DNA of 64,000 nt, taken from contig OZ038382.1 in assembly GCA_964036045.1 (NCBI GenBank), positions 77,413,918 to 77,477,917 of the forward strand, in the 5' to 3' direction. Shown one piece after another: positions 37,406-48,697 of this stretch. This DNA comes from Eutreptiella sp. 'Long Island Sound 2002'. Lineage: Eukaryota > Euglenozoa > Euglenophyceae > Eutreptiales > Eutreptiaceae. The notes beneath the pieces are model-generated. The model was not told where the DNA came from. It did not search any database and saw only the letters and a list, made by a program, of their open reading frames with translations. Numbering within the stretch: position 1 is the first letter of the stretch; each line of letters starts with the position of its first letter. The translations under genes were made by a program, and so were the position numbers.

Positions 37406-38125
37406 TCACAACGTGAGACCGTCCTTGACAGCGGCTCGCTGCAGGTCCACAATTTTCTCAACCTCCGAAAAAGCCAGATCTCTCTTCCTTTTCCTTGCTT
37501 GACTCTCAGTGTCCTCCTGCATCGGTCTGGTCTCTGCTGAGGGAGCGCCAGCACCAGCACTTCCTGCGGCAGGGCCAGAATCATCTCTCTTTCTTGGGCC
37601 AGCTTTTGGTCCCTTTTGCTTCTTGTCCTTCCATTTCTTCTTGGCGTCTTCCACCGCCTTTTGGGCTGCCTCCTCACTGAGACGAGATTGGATCAGGAAG
37701 GTCTTGAGTCTATCCTCTTTCTGTTTTCTTTGGATCTCAAAGCAGTGATCGCTGTAGTGGTTCGTCTTACCACAATGCTTACACTGAATGCGTGCTTCGA
37801 ATTTGGCGATCAACGCGTTGGGCTCCAGCTGTCCTTTGCCTCCTCTGCCTCCTTGGCCTTTTCCTCTTCCTCGACCTTTGCCTTTGCCAGAGCCTTTTCC
37901 TCCTTTGTCGCCCTTGCCTTCTTTCTCAGGGAGTCTTAGCTCTGCAATCATCGAGTGGCATTGGGAGACGATTTCGGTGATGTCCGGCTTGTGGGCAGAA
38001 CTTCCAGATGATGGTCCACCAGAAAAAGACATGTCCTTTTCCGTTTCTCTGCTTTTCTCGGTATCGACTCGAAACAGTGCGCTTGAATGCAGAACCACAG
38101 GAAGCAGCAAGATGTTTGAAACCAA
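37406..38125 (-). pseudogene. Nucleocapsid and Gag-Pol linker, Ty3-B1
   Basis: A 239-residue frame with a Gly/Lys-rich basic stretch (GKGKGRGRGKGQGGRGGKG), a perfect CCHC knuckle CKHCGKTNHYSDHC (C-x2-C-x4-H-x4-C), then a Lys-rich helix and an Ala/Ser linker leading to the protease. The knuckle binds genomic RNA. A frameshift separates it from the protease frame. Confidence 0.75.
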
Positions 38126-38960
38126 CCGAAAGCTGTGCGCGCTCCTTCATGAGATCCTTCAGTGAACCATAAGAGTGCATCCTTGCAGAAACGTTCTCAT
38201 CCTTGGTCCACTCGACGAAACGTTTACCGTTGATCTTCTAAGAAAGCGCCATACATTTGCGCTCCTCAGTCGTAACCCCCGGATTCAACTTGTGAAACAG
38301 CCTTTCCAGTGTTTCCAACAATTTGACCAGCTGCTCTGGTTTTGGGTCATACGGTAAATGGGACATCTTCGGAAAACACTGAAGGCTTGTGGCCGTTTTG
38401 GGAAATTCTGAGACTCTTTCTTGAAGTTCAGGTTCATTGATGCCCTGAACGATGAGGTTAGCTTTCACCCAGTCCTTGGCTTAGGCCTTGCCAGTGAGCA
38501 CCAGGTATCTTCCAGATTTTTCTGCATACTTCTCAGCGCTGCGCCCATCCAACAGTGGAGTTTCCATTTTCGGAGCGTGGGTCGTATCTTCTTCACTCTC
38601 ATCAGACCACTCATGTTTATTCATACCTCCACACACTTCTGTAAGTGTAACAAAAGCCGATGATTCTGGCGTAACAAAGGGACGTTTCTTACTGGGTGGT
38701 GAACGACTGGAGGTTGGCATACGCCGAATGTCTTCGGACAGCTTGGAGATCTTCTCGTTGATCCGATCAATGCGCTGGAGTACCTTCGAAAGAGGTGGGT
38801 CATCCGTCTCCAGGATTTCATCCTCAGAACCGTCAGAGAGAGTCTTGTGGAACTCGAGTTTGGATTTTCCCTTGAACGTCTTACGCGTACGCTTTCCTCG
38901 GTCTTGGGTAGCTTTCCGCTTCATTTTCTCCTTGAGTTCCCCCAATTAATAGTCCTCCAT
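38126..38960 (-). pseudogene. Gag of Ty3-B1
   Basis: Fragments 38481-38945 and 38238-38468 plus joining bases. They match Ty3-B2 Gag (57971-58969) closely: GELKEKMK, SDGSEDEILETDDPPLSKVL, GRYLVLTGKA, DPKPEQ, LNPGV. Relative to B2 it lacks about 63 bp (the DLYATLETDLSIIGE part) and has a stop just before GELKEK. Homology ends near 38960, where LINE-B begins. Confidence 0.75.
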
Positions 38961-39097
38961 CTGGTGACCCTGACCAGCCCACCAGAGCAGCACGACCGAA
39001 AACCGAAGGTCCGAAGGTCACTGACTGGACGGCCTTTATTGAAAGGCCCCCAGATACCCCCACGGTCACAGTAACATGCCACCAACACACATGGTGC

Positions 39098-40042
39098 GTG
39101 GCACAGTGGAACGCCACAGGCACAACCGACAGAGTCCACATATTCACAACGGAGGCGAAACCAGCGACCCCACTGGCACTCGGGGACCGTTTTGAACACT
39201 CGGCCCACCACACCAACAACCCCCGCGCGCACTGGTTGGCCCTCAAAACGGCGATGCACTGGACAATGGATGCCGCAGCCACAGACACCACGCTGCCTGA
39301 GACGTGGCTCACACTCACTCCCAACCTGGCAGCCTACATACGAAAACACGGGACAGCAACGGCAGCACGCTGGATGTCCTGACCCCCGGACACGGAACAA
39401 ACCCTCAAACTTTGCACCACCAGCCTACAAGAACACGCAAACCACCTTCGGGGTATGCACCGACCACAAGAGGGGCAAGGACCGGCATACAGCATATTTC
39501 GCCGCAACGCACCGAAGCTCGCCCCCAAACTGGCACCAGAACAACCCCGGCCCGAACCGAGGCCCCGTCCAGGGGGAGCGGACAGCTCGGCCCGCCGGGC
39601 TAAACGGCCCAAACCAGAACCAAAAGCGGCACAGCACCGCCACCGCCTGATCCACAACCGAAGCCAAAGGCCCCAGCGTGCCCATTCTTCACGCCAGCGG
39701 AACGTGCCGCCATGCATCCCGAATGGCCAGACGGGGCGGAAGTACGGGGGGTATTCGGAGCCACGCTTAGAGGACAACCGAAGCAATTTGTATGGTTCCG
39801 GGGCAAGATACAGTGCAGACTGGCCACACCAGGTCAACATGGCAACCTGCAGTTGAAGATCAAATGTCACGCACTGCCGGAGTGGGGCAAAAAAGCGGAA
39901 ACCTCAAACCTCGAACTCTGGGACAACAGGCAGTTCGCGGAGTGCCCGGTGCAGCTCTGCACACCCGCCAACCAGGTACCGCCGTGCACCGTCTGGACAG
40001 GTGACGTACGGCAGGTATGGCTGGAGGAGCCGGATGTACCAT
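39098..40042 (+). pseudogene. LINE-B upstream coding region (ORF1-like)
   Basis: Two frames: 39098-39382 and 39712-40044, with a Pro/Arg-rich link between them in another frame. The second has WPDGAEVRGVFGATLRG, FVWFRGKIQCRL and WGKKAETSNLELW, which look like a folded beta-rich domain. No family is recognised. The position before the endonuclease fits an ORF1 or N-terminal extension. Confidence 0.35.
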
Positions 40043-40143
40043 AGAAACAAAGGGTGGCCACAGCGATCAACCACAAATTCTGCCTGGGACAATGACTACT
40101 ACTACGCCGCGCCAGGGACCCCCCAGGGGCAACCAAGGCGCGC

Positions 40144-40842
40144 AGCCACGAGGTCACAACTGCGCTCGTCACTCTCATGTCCCTCAACGAACCAGGTGCC
40201 CTGTACGACGCGGCCAAAGCTCTGGACCTACAAGACATGCCTGTCATGGCAGAATGCGACCCGGACGCCTTGATGTGGCAGCAACAGGCTCTCAAAACCC
40301 AGGCAGCCAACCCCAGCCCAACCCCCGTCCTCACCAGGACGGGACACCAATACCGCACCACGTGGGTCAAGGGAGTGCCCATATCCCACAAAGGTGAAGT
40401 CCAGGTACACGTCCACCACCACCTGGGAGTAGAAGTCCGCCTAGCGGCATATGAACTAGTGGGCCCAACGTGGTAGCTAAATGTCATCAACGTACATGTC
40501 CCCTTTGGAGACGCCATGGAGACTTTCCTCGAACAACTCATGGAGGCCTACCGACAACTTGCTATGATGGAGCCGACTGTCATCATAGGAGACTTCAATG
40601 CAGCCCCGTCAGCGGACGATCGCGGAGGGCGACAGACGCCCGAGGACACAGCGGTGCAAATGGCCATGCAACATATGGGCCTGCTGGACCTCAGAGCTTC
40701 TCTACGAGGCAAGCCCTCGCACAGACCATTGCAACCTGTCTCTGCAGATTCCCGCATCGACCTCTGCTACGCGGACTCGGCACACGTCGAGGTGGCACGG
40801 AGGCAATACCACGATCTACTGTCCAAGATCGCCGGACATTGA
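40144..40842 (+). pseudogene. AP-type endonuclease of LINE-B
   Basis: Frame pieces 40177-40476 and 40516-40842, separated by one stop (TAG, 40474-40476). The motifs are LMSLNEPGALYDAAKAL (start), PVMAECD where the family has QE, LNVINVHVPFGD, VIIGDFNAAPSADD (GDFN), and ADSRIDLCYA (SRID). The terminal SDH motif is not seen. In an active element it would nick the target for primed reverse transcription. Confidence 0.75.
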
Positions 40843-40965
40843 CCCCTTGAGGTACAAATCAAGGTACTTCAAGTACCCCCGGCCTCCAGGGATAACATGG
40901 ACCACGAAGAGCTACCACCCATTAGGCCACCAGAAGAGCACGACGCACACAAATGGATGGCGTAT

Positions 40966-41700
40966 TACCCTAGGGGCCCGTTTTGACATAAACGTCAAAG
41001 TTGAGTACCCAAAACCCAAAAGAGTGGTATTTTTGCCAAGCGCAATTTTGGTGCAATGATGGTTTTTATTGGTGTTTGAGAATCTACATTTTTCTACCCT
41101 TTCCACCGGTGATAGGTTAAGGACACTATGAAGACACATTTTTCTGACTCCCGTCATTGCCGTCTTAAAGGTTCAACACCTCCCAGCACCATGGCAATAC
41201 CATCCCAAGTTAGACATTCTCAACAGGAATGCAACTTTGGCTGAAACGCAATTTTGGTTGCAATTTTGAAATTGCATGCTCTTGTGCACGGCACACCTTT
41301 TCTTTCAAATTTGAAGGTCCAAAACCAGTTCCACCGCACGTTGAGGAGACATTTTGGAGGGGCGCCGCCTACGCTGGGCATGGAGCAGTGTAGCAGCGGG
41401 GATAACTCGGTTCGCCACACTTTTAAGTAGATTTTTGGCCCTTGGACTACTTCCGAGAAAATCCACAAGTTCTTTGGTAAGAGCCCGGTCTTCCAATCTG
41501 GAAGAGTTTTGATGCATTTCCGGCCCCGGCTAGGCATTACAATTCTGGAAAGCACAAAATGCAACAAGTGGGTGCCATTTGAAAACAACTCTTCTCCAAC
41601 TCATACAATTTTGAATGGTGAGCTAAATTGAGGATGCTTTTAACTAAGTTGAGCTCAACATTGTCCTTTGCACTTTATGTCAAAACGGGCCCCTAGGGTA
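40966..41700. mobile_element. 731-bp MITE with TA target duplication
   Basis: The element is 40968-41698. Its ends are inverted repeats: CCCTAGGGGCCCGTTTTGAC then ATAAA on the left, the exact complement on the right, 25 bp perfect and weaker to about 33. TA flanks both ends (40966-40967, 41699-41700). With the element and one TA removed, LINE-B reads KWMAYYRTVQRILG without a break. TA duplication and short size indicate a Tc1/mariner-type non-autonomous transposon. No ORF inside. Confidence 0.85.
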
Positions 41701-43844
41701 CCGCACGGTACAGCGCATCCTGGGCCAACAAGACGAAACGGACCTCAACCTTGCCATGCGACAAGCGGCCACGGCGTGCGGCCTCCACCGACAACACAGA
41801 ACACAGGACGACGCCACCCTGTATCAAGACCTATGGTCCCTGGTTACAGCCATATGGCGCGACAAGCGGGAACTACACACAGCAGTACACTCACATGACC
41901 TGCAAGCCGAACATGACGCCCAGGAATTCGCCGCACGGCTGGACACCACGCGCCGGCAACTCAGGGAGTGGCACGTCCGCCGGGCAAAGGAGCTGGCACA
42001 AGAACAACAACGCTACTTTCAAAACCCCCAACCCTACAAATCTTTGAAACACGTGAACAAGGTCCCCGGGGAGACGGGCCACCGAGGCATCAAGGCGGTA
42101 CGCCTACAGGACGGCACAGTGACCAACAATCCCAAGGTGGTCCTGGAGAAAGTCCTCAACAGCTTCCTGCGCCAACACAACACCGAGGAAGGCGAGCTGT
42201 CAGCGTACACGGAGGAACTGATATCGCACTTGCCGAAACTCTACAACCGAACACAGCAACGAGACATGCACCGAACCCCGTTCACCATTCGGGAACTCGA
42301 TGAGGTGTTATACAAACTACAACTGGGGAAAAACCCGGGGGTGGACGGACTCCCGGCAGAACTCTACCGCAGGCTCCCGCTGAACCTGAAGACACACTTA
42401 GCCCGCTCCTGTGGGATATCGCCATCAAGAAAACGGACGTACCACCCGACTGGGCAAACCTGGTACACCCGCTGTATAAGAAAGGCGACTGGGTGAACCC
42501 AGACAACTGCAGACCCATAGTATGCGCCACCACGGAAGCCAAACTCATATGGATGCTCATCCTCAAACGGGTGGCCCCGGCAGCCTACCGGGCTATACCG
42601 CCCACAATGTGGGGAGCCATACCGGTTAGGTCGCCATTGGAGGCCACATTTATGCAAGACGCTGTGGTAGACATGGACCCGATCAGCCTCATCATCACGT
42701 CTCTGGATGTCAAGGGGGCTTTCCCCAACACCCCGCACCGCCTCCTACAGGCTGTCTGGGAGCACATGGGACTCCCCTTCCAGGGCTTCCTAAAAGCGTA
42801 CCTCGCCACCCGCATGTACGCAGTAAAAACCGATGTGGGCACCACCCCATGGGTCCACCTCGCCAGTGGAGTCCCGCAAGGGGGTGCGGAAGGCCCATTC
42901 CCCTTCCTACTCGTCACCCTCCCGCTGGCGTTTTACATCCGACGCACATACCCGGACGTGGCACCATACCCCCTACCGACCACGCTGCTGGCATTCGCGA
43001 CATAGCGCTGGTGATCGCCACCGCACGTCAACCCCTGTCCACCACCACGGACCCCACCAGGGCCACCAAAGTACTCCGCACCGTCACCAACTATCTGGAG
43101 GGCAATCAGCTGCGGGTACACAACGTCAAATCTGCCACCATGGGGCACAATGCGGCGCCGCCGCCCCTCTGCCCCGGGGACCCGGCCATGAACCCTGTAA
43201 ACACGGCCACCTACCTGGTGGTCCAACAAGCGGCCACCGCAAGCGGTGTCACCCTACCACCGAAACTGATACGGCAGCTGACACGGACGCTGGTCATAGC
43301 ACCCATAGTGGCACTCTCCAACCAGGCCCTGGCGTACTTCCTACAAGCCGTGCTCAACGCCGCTATAGGGTTCCAGGCCTTGCACCTGACGCACCCCCAA
43401 CACATGCTACAAGCGGCCGCTACCACAGTGCGGCGAGCGTGGACCATCCACGGCCACCGGCCCACATCACTACCTGCAGCGGTGCGCGCGGCCTCGCCAC
43501 CGTACTACGGAGACAACACCGATCACCTTGTCAACAATGCGTACACAGCTCACACCCCGCCCACCTGCACCGTCTCATGCACAATCATGAGCCCGAGGTG
43601 CGAGAAGTCTTCACGTGGACACTGCGAGAAGCCCAGTACCATTGCAACACCTGCCCCCAATACATACTTCACCAGCAGGGCCTCCCCACCAAGGTGGGGG
43701 CCCGCGTATGGAACCACCTACAACTCCTACTGCCCCACCACCAGCATGTTATCCAAACGAACCATCCATGCAGGGAAACCAGCCCTCTGGCCGTCCTGCA
43801 CACCAATGTGGGGGGAGGGCCAACGGGAAGTACCACCACTCTAG
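41701..43844 (+). pseudogene. Reverse transcriptase of LINE-B
   Basis: Frame pieces 41756-42496, 42493-43005 and 42849-43844. The first has a helical lead and GKNPGVDGLPAELYRRL (RT motif 1). The second has NCRPIVCATTEAKLIW, SLDVKGAFPNTPH (motif A) and SGVPQGGAEGPFPFLL (motif B). The catalytic FADD motif is destroyed by a deletion near 42998-43003, where the frame jumps to DIALVIATA. The third continues with LEGNQLRVHNVKSATMG (motif D) and thumb helices. Motif spacing is normal for an APE-type LINE. Confidence 0.85.
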
Positions 43845-44590
43845 ACCTGGTGGGCAGCCACCCTACACCTGGTACGGGTCACCTGAAACCACATGCGAGC
43901 CCTCCAACGGACGGGCACACACCACGTCTCATTCCTGCAACACCCGGAGTGGCCCAACAAGTCACTCCTGGAGAGTCACATGCGCCGCGCGGCCACACAA
44001 GCCGGACACCCCCAACCGACCGATGGGGAAGTACGTGAGGCGTATAAACTGTTTTGGAGCACGCACAAACGACCATTGCCACCGGGGCCATCGCGAGGGA
44101 ACCAGGCCCACCACTGGCCACTGGAGCAAGTGGAGTATGTCCCTGGTGCCATGGTGCCAGCAGTAGTCCTCCTGGCATCCAACGGACTCAAAGCCACATT
44201 GCAACCAGGCAGAGCAGGGGCAACTTGTGGATGCTGCCACAGCCTACGGCTCGCCCCTTCGGTCCGCCACTACTGTCGCAAGACAAGCTGACGGGCACCC
44301 CCACCACTTGCTGGAGATGTAGACCCCAAGCGCTAGCGACCCTGTGGCCCCTCCCCCAGTTACTGGCGCGCTACCACCCCCTGCCAACGGCCCACGCTAC
44401 CCCGGAACAACACCAGTGGCTACACACGCACTTCCAACGGGCCGCGGAGAGGGACACGGCCACAGTGGCGTGGATGAATGGAGATTCCAGCGGGGAAAGT
44501 GGGACACCAAGCACCCAGCCATCACCTTCCCGGTGCGGGCCAAACACCGCAGCGCCACGCCGGAGCCCCCCGCCTACCCGGTTAAATACC
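43845..44590 (+). pseudogene. Region between RT and RNase H, LINE-B
   Basis: Two frames (43893-44291 and 44344-44601) separated by stops. The first has FLQHPEWPNKSLLESHMRRA and a CGCC pair. It links RT to RNase H and has no recognised domain. Confidence 0.4.
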
Positions 44591-44591
44591 A

Positions 44592-45272
44592 ATGCTGCTA
44601 AGTCAAGGACTTGCAGACGGTCGAATGACCACATTCCACCCACAGAAAGCGTACCTGCTCCAGTATGTGTACGACTACGTGACACAGGGCCACGAGGGGA
44701 ACAACGACTATGTCTGCATGAACTCAGCGGCAACCGGGATCATCCGCCAGGGGGTGGGGGTGTTTGCTACCCGGAGACTCAGACCGGACGCGCACACGCC
44801 GTGGGCCACCACGGAACGGGGGGCACGCATCCATGCTTACCAGCCAACGACGCCGTGCCGCCTGCCACACCCAGACGAACACAACACCATCATTTTCGCG
44901 GATGCCTCTGGCACCATAGGCCGCACACCAGCGGCCGGGGGGGCAGCTCTGGAGTTGAAAGCGGAGACGAAAGGCTGACTACACTAACACTACCTCACAG
45001 GGGCTACCATCTTCGGAGCCTCCTCTGACAGGGAACTGAAGACACTGGCGATCGTCCTGGACGCCGTCAATGACACCCACCAGGGACCGCGGGACCACAC
45101 GGGCCATTTGTGGGTAGTAGTACACCAGCGGTGGACTTCCAGATATTCAGCAAACTGGTACCGCAGCCCCTGCACAAGGCGACCGACTCCAGCCTGGGCA
45201 CCCAGGCCCTACACCTCTGGACGGCCTTGCGGTGCCTCCCCAAACACGTCGTCTTACATCTCGTCAAACAAG
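44592..45272 (+). pseudogene. RNase H of LINE-B
   Basis: 44592-44978 ends with NTIIFADASGTIG (first Asp codon 44901-44903) and GGAALEL. After stops come ATIFGASSDRELKTLAIVLDAV (the Glu helix) and, in another frame, LWVVV then VDFQIFSKLV and HVVLHLVKQESHRYS. The domain is cut at 45288 by the 2.4-kb insertion and resumes at 47697 with the same residues, then GNRHIDLHAHKQLAEH, which fits the last RNase H helix. Confidence 0.75.
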
Positions 45273-45288
45273 AGTCTCATCGGTATAG
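45273..45288. repeat. Left 16-bp target duplication of element X
   Basis: AGTCTCATCGGTATAG, repeated exactly at 47697-47712. In LINE-B it encodes the end of the QESHRYS stretch on both sides. Confidence 0.9.
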
Positions 45289-45434
45289 TCTCTTTCTGAG
45301 TGTCTATTTTTTTTCGATGTAATCAGGATTTTACTGATGTAGAGGACCTGGGCAAGTCCCATCCAAAAAACTGCATCCTACAGACCCTCCAGATCGTGAA
45401 AAGCTGCTGCAGCTGAGAGCAATTCTACAATCAC

Positions 45435-46727
45435 GTGACCAATCCTCCAGACGCCAGTGCTGAATATCGCAAACGCCAGATGGTGCAGTTTCACGACACC
45501 GCAGCCGTACAACTTTCTATAGCCTGTCAACTGTTGCAGCAAGCAATACGGCAACTTCACTTGTGTCTGTGTCAGCAAAAAGCTACCGCCTCGCTTCTGA
45601 AGAACTTATCAAGTTTTCCCAGAGTGCCAGCTAAGCGACTCCAACGGCAATCAGTACGTCCGTACAGCACTGTACCGTCACCTACCCTTACTGCCACCGC
45701 TGTTACCTTTCCAGTTTGCAATGGTCGCTATGAGCGGTCCAATGAGTACAGCGAGACCTCAACGGCAACCCTTACAGCTGAACCGTGCATGCCGCCGCCG
45801 CCGAAGGAAAAACACGACACCGCTAAAACACCAGCGCAGTCCGTGAACAGTTACGACCTACATTCCGTTCTACCAGGAGAAACCACCGCTCCGGCCCCAA
45901 ACATCAAATGCAAGGACACCAACGCTTCCGAAGCCTTCACAACAGTGACTGCAAGGAGACGACGACGCGCCCGCGGTATGGATTCCACCTTCGCTTCGCC
46001 AAATCTTTTCTCTGTCTTGAAATCGCCAGCCGCACGGCTTGCAGCGCTAGGCTCACGAATAACAAAGAGAGCCAAGGAGTGTACAGATCAGCCACGATCA
46101 ACAACGCTTCAAGTACAAACATCAAGGAGAAATAAGCACGAGCGAAGATTGGGTAGCAAAAAGGGAGCCGCGTACTGCAGAACAACTGCGGCACAGAGTT
46201 ACAGAGTCCAGCAGTACCAGTCAGCAAGTTCACCGTCGAATGTCTGGAACCTATCGCAATCGGCAACGAGCAAAACTTCTGTGCTGCAGACTTCAGGAAC
46301 ACATTCGCCGACGCCACCAGCCACACGCAGTGAACAACTGCCACACGACACGAACAGCAATGGTTCACGCGCATCCTTGCCAAGCTTACAGTCAACATCA
46401 GACTCCGACGTTTCTCATGGCAGAAGCCCGGTCACTGAAAGCCTGCCCCCAACGCCGCCACGCCGACAAAGCGAGTCAGGACCTTACGACCATTCTACAG
46501 TGTGCTCATGGCATGTGCAAGACCTACGAGTAGACCACGAATGGCACAACCCATATTTTCTTGGGACTGACTTTGAGGCCCAGCGCCTAGTTCCACCTGC
46601 CCGCAAGCTAACGGAACAAGAAGTAAGGACCATACCATATGTTGTGAGTGAGAGCGAATATTTGATCCAACAGAAGTTCATCGATAAATGCACAGGTGAC
46701 CACAACACCTTTCTGCCGGCTGACTAG
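45435..46727 (+). CDS. Hypothetical 430-residue protein of element X
   Basis: An intact frame from ATG. It is rich in Ser, Thr, Pro and Gln. It has a basic patch (TARRRRRARG, about residue 175) and scattered RSEQ/PTPP segments, with a more ordered C-terminus (WHVQDLRVDHEWHNPYFLG, then LTEQEVRTIPYVVSESEYL). No domain is recognised. It could be an ORF1-type nucleic-acid-binding protein of a half-LINE; a captured host cDNA is another possibility. It is the only intact long frame on this side of the window. Confidence 0.5.
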   Translation: MTNPPDASAEYRKRQMVQFHDTAAVQLSIACQLLQQAIRQLHLCLCQQKATASLLKNLSSFPRVPAKRLQRQSVRPYSTVPSPTLTATAVTFPVCNGRYERSNEYSETSTATLTAEPCMPPPPKEKHDTAKTPAQSVNSYDLHSVLPGETTAPAPNIKCKDTNASEAFTTVTARRRRRARGMDSTFASPNLFSVLKSPAARLAALGSRITKRAKECTDQPRSTTLQVQTSRRNKHERRLGSKKGAAYCRTTAAQSYRVQQYQSASSPSNVWNLSQSATSKTSVLQTSGTHSPTPPATRSEQLPHDTNSNGSRASLPSLQSTSDSDVSHGRSPVTESLPPTPPRRQSESGPYDHSTVCSWHVQDLRVDHEWHNPYFLGTDFEAQRLVPPARKLTEQEVRTIPYVVSESEYLIQQKFIDKCTGDHNTFLPAD

Positions 46728-47696
46728 CCGCCTTTTTCGCCTATATATGCATCACGGGCAGATTCAAGGTTCTCATTTGCAGATGGCATTTTTCGATGAG
46801 TCACCAACCTCACACTCTGGCGAAATAAAGTCTCAGTATGCCTTCTATCGGCACAAGATCAACTACCTTTGCCTCAGTTTGTCTTGATGTTCATCATATA
46901 CTGCAGCTCGATCAGCATACTTCTCAGCACACACCTCGAACTCAGATATTACACCGCCATCATATGTCTTTCACTCACTCAACACTTTACTCTGAACAAC
47001 ATACACTCAATCTCTGTGATCCACTTTGATCAACACACACTGCATTTCTAAGTCTGTATTTTCCAACACTCTACAAACAGGGTCACACACAGTAACAGTT
47101 TGATGATCTAAGAACTCCACTGCTGCAACATCGCTGCAGGTGGACAGCAGAGAATGTACACTACATTTATCCATTTTTTTCAGGCTCAGCACGCTTTGTG
47201 TTGCTCAGCCACGCGTTCAAGCACTGGTTATATAATGAACTCATAGTATTCATTTTACATCAGTTGCCGTGCACTCTGTGTTTTACTTGGAAACCAATTG
47301 TGGATTTTCCCCTAGGGGTGAAACTGCAGTCGGTTTTCCAAAACAGAGTTACAGTGGCTTTTCACAAAGTATGGTCTTTGCCTTTTTCAAAACATTGCAC
47401 TTCACTTTTCCATACGTACCTTAGTCTCTGTTAACTTCTTTTTCAGTCTACCAGAAATTCTGCCCTATTTTTTCAGGGACTTTTCCTGGGCTGCCCTGGC
47501 GACCCAGTGGCCTAATGAGAGCCACATAATCCTCCCTATATCTATTCCAACAACTGTCACTTCTCCACATATATCCCTACGTGCACAGCCAGGCCCCCAA
47601 AGCCCCTCAGCTACTCCAGTACTATTGTACATACTATTGCAGTGTGTATCATACCTTCCGTACTGTTCCGCACTGAGAAATTTTGTGACGTCTTAA
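46728..47696 (+). other. 3' untranslated part of element X
   Basis: About 970 bases, AT-rich, without a supported gene. The end reads GACGTCTTA directly before the target duplication; no tail repeat is evident. Confidence 0.4.
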
Positions 47697-47712
47697 AGTC
47701 TCATCGGTATAG
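47697..47712. repeat. Right 16-bp target duplication of element X
   Basis: Exact copy of 45273-45288. Confidence 0.9.
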
Positions 47713-48598
47713 CCTGGGCAACAGACACATAGACTTACACGCCCACAAGCAGCTTGCGGAACATATGCCGGACGGCGAGGACCCACCGCTACAGGACCAC
47801 ATGCACAGGCACCTCCAACACCTGCCGCCAGTCCCCCGACCCGGGGAACCACCAGCCTTGGTACTGGATGATCGAATCTATAACGACACCGGGTGGGCAT
47901 ACCAGTACCCATCACCCATCCGCACCATGGCGCACATTCGAGGCAGCCAAGCCGTCAACACCCTTATGAACCACCTCAAACATAAAATGCGAACCGCATT
48001 ATAGTTCTCAGCTCTTGACCCATCCCTAATACCGGTGCACCTACAAACGCGACGTGCCCAACTCTTGCTCAAACAGCTGCCCCTCTTAGACAGGGTGGCA
48101 CGCTGGTATGCCCGGTGAGGTATAGACATACCCCCGGAATACACGATATGCCCCTGCCATCTCCAACAGCCAGAGACGTGGGAACACTTCAAACAATGCC
48201 CATTGGCCCAAGGGGGCAACCACCTGCCCACGTGGACACAGGAGGACACCATAGCACAACACGCCGGATGGGGCCCGGGCATGCCACCGGCAAATGTGGT
48301 TCGGCGCCTGATGCGGCAACCAGAGACCAAGGAAGCGGTACTCAGGGGAGCTGTGCCACTCCAACTCTACAGGGTCATCGCCGACCACGCCCCAGAACCT
48401 AGGGCAACAATACGTCACATGCAGCTCACGGCCGTCAAGAGAGCGGACACACAGTTACAGCACCGCGTCCAGGTGAACGCACAAGAAGCACAACAAACAA
48501 CCCACGACCGCCGTATGCATTACAACCTCCTCATTCTGTACCAACATGCACAGCCCAGCGACTCACCACACATTCGGCACGCGACAACCGCCAGGTAA
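47713..48598 (+). pseudogene. C-terminus of LINE-B ORF2 with zinc knuckle
   Basis: This continues from RNase H. Frames 47642-48004 and 48203-48598 are joined through stops near 48001 and 48118. It includes CPCHLQQPETWEHFKQCP, the Cys/His finger that LINE ORF2 proteins carry after RNase H (ET-x-x-H-x4-C), then a helical tail with many Gln and His. The ORF ends at TAA, 48596-48598. Confidence 0.7.
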
Positions 48599-48697
48599 CT
48601 GCCGTCGCGCCACCCACCCCGCCGCACTACACCGGAGTGCGCGCACTCCCTCCCGTATAGAGGCCTGATCGTCCCGCAAACAATACCTCTCCTCAGG

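Larger units (their letters stand above)
893..38960 (-). mobile_element. Ty3-B1, decayed chromodomain Ty3/gypsy retrotransposon, split by Ty3-A
   Basis: Reading the minus strand, the order is gag, CCHC nucleocapsid, protease, Dam-like domain, linker and RT (38960 down to 34688), then RNase H, integrase, GPY/F module and chromodomain (3171 down to 893). The two halves join without loss when Ty3-A (3177-34682) and one GCCCA copy are removed: the codons across the join read LGLLGTTAPDGEF and run straight into the first RNase H motif. Without the insert the element covers about 6.6 kb. It has several frameshifts and stops, so it is dead. Its 5' end is lost at the junction with LINE-B near 38960. 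A close relative, Ty3-B2, lies at 56884-59589. The domain order with a C-terminal chromodomain is that of chromoviruses. Confidence 0.85.
45289..47696 (+). mobile_element. Element X, 2.4-kb insertion with one ORF
   Basis: 2408 bp between perfect 16-bp repeats. There are no inverted ends, no LTRs and no clear poly(A). A long, non-fixed target duplication favours target-primed insertion, as for LINEs, SINEs or half-LINEs. It has one 430-codon ORF and about 970 bases of AT-rich 3' sequence. No RT is present, so it needs help in trans if it is a retroposon. The composition differs from the surrounding LINE-B. Confidence 0.75.
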
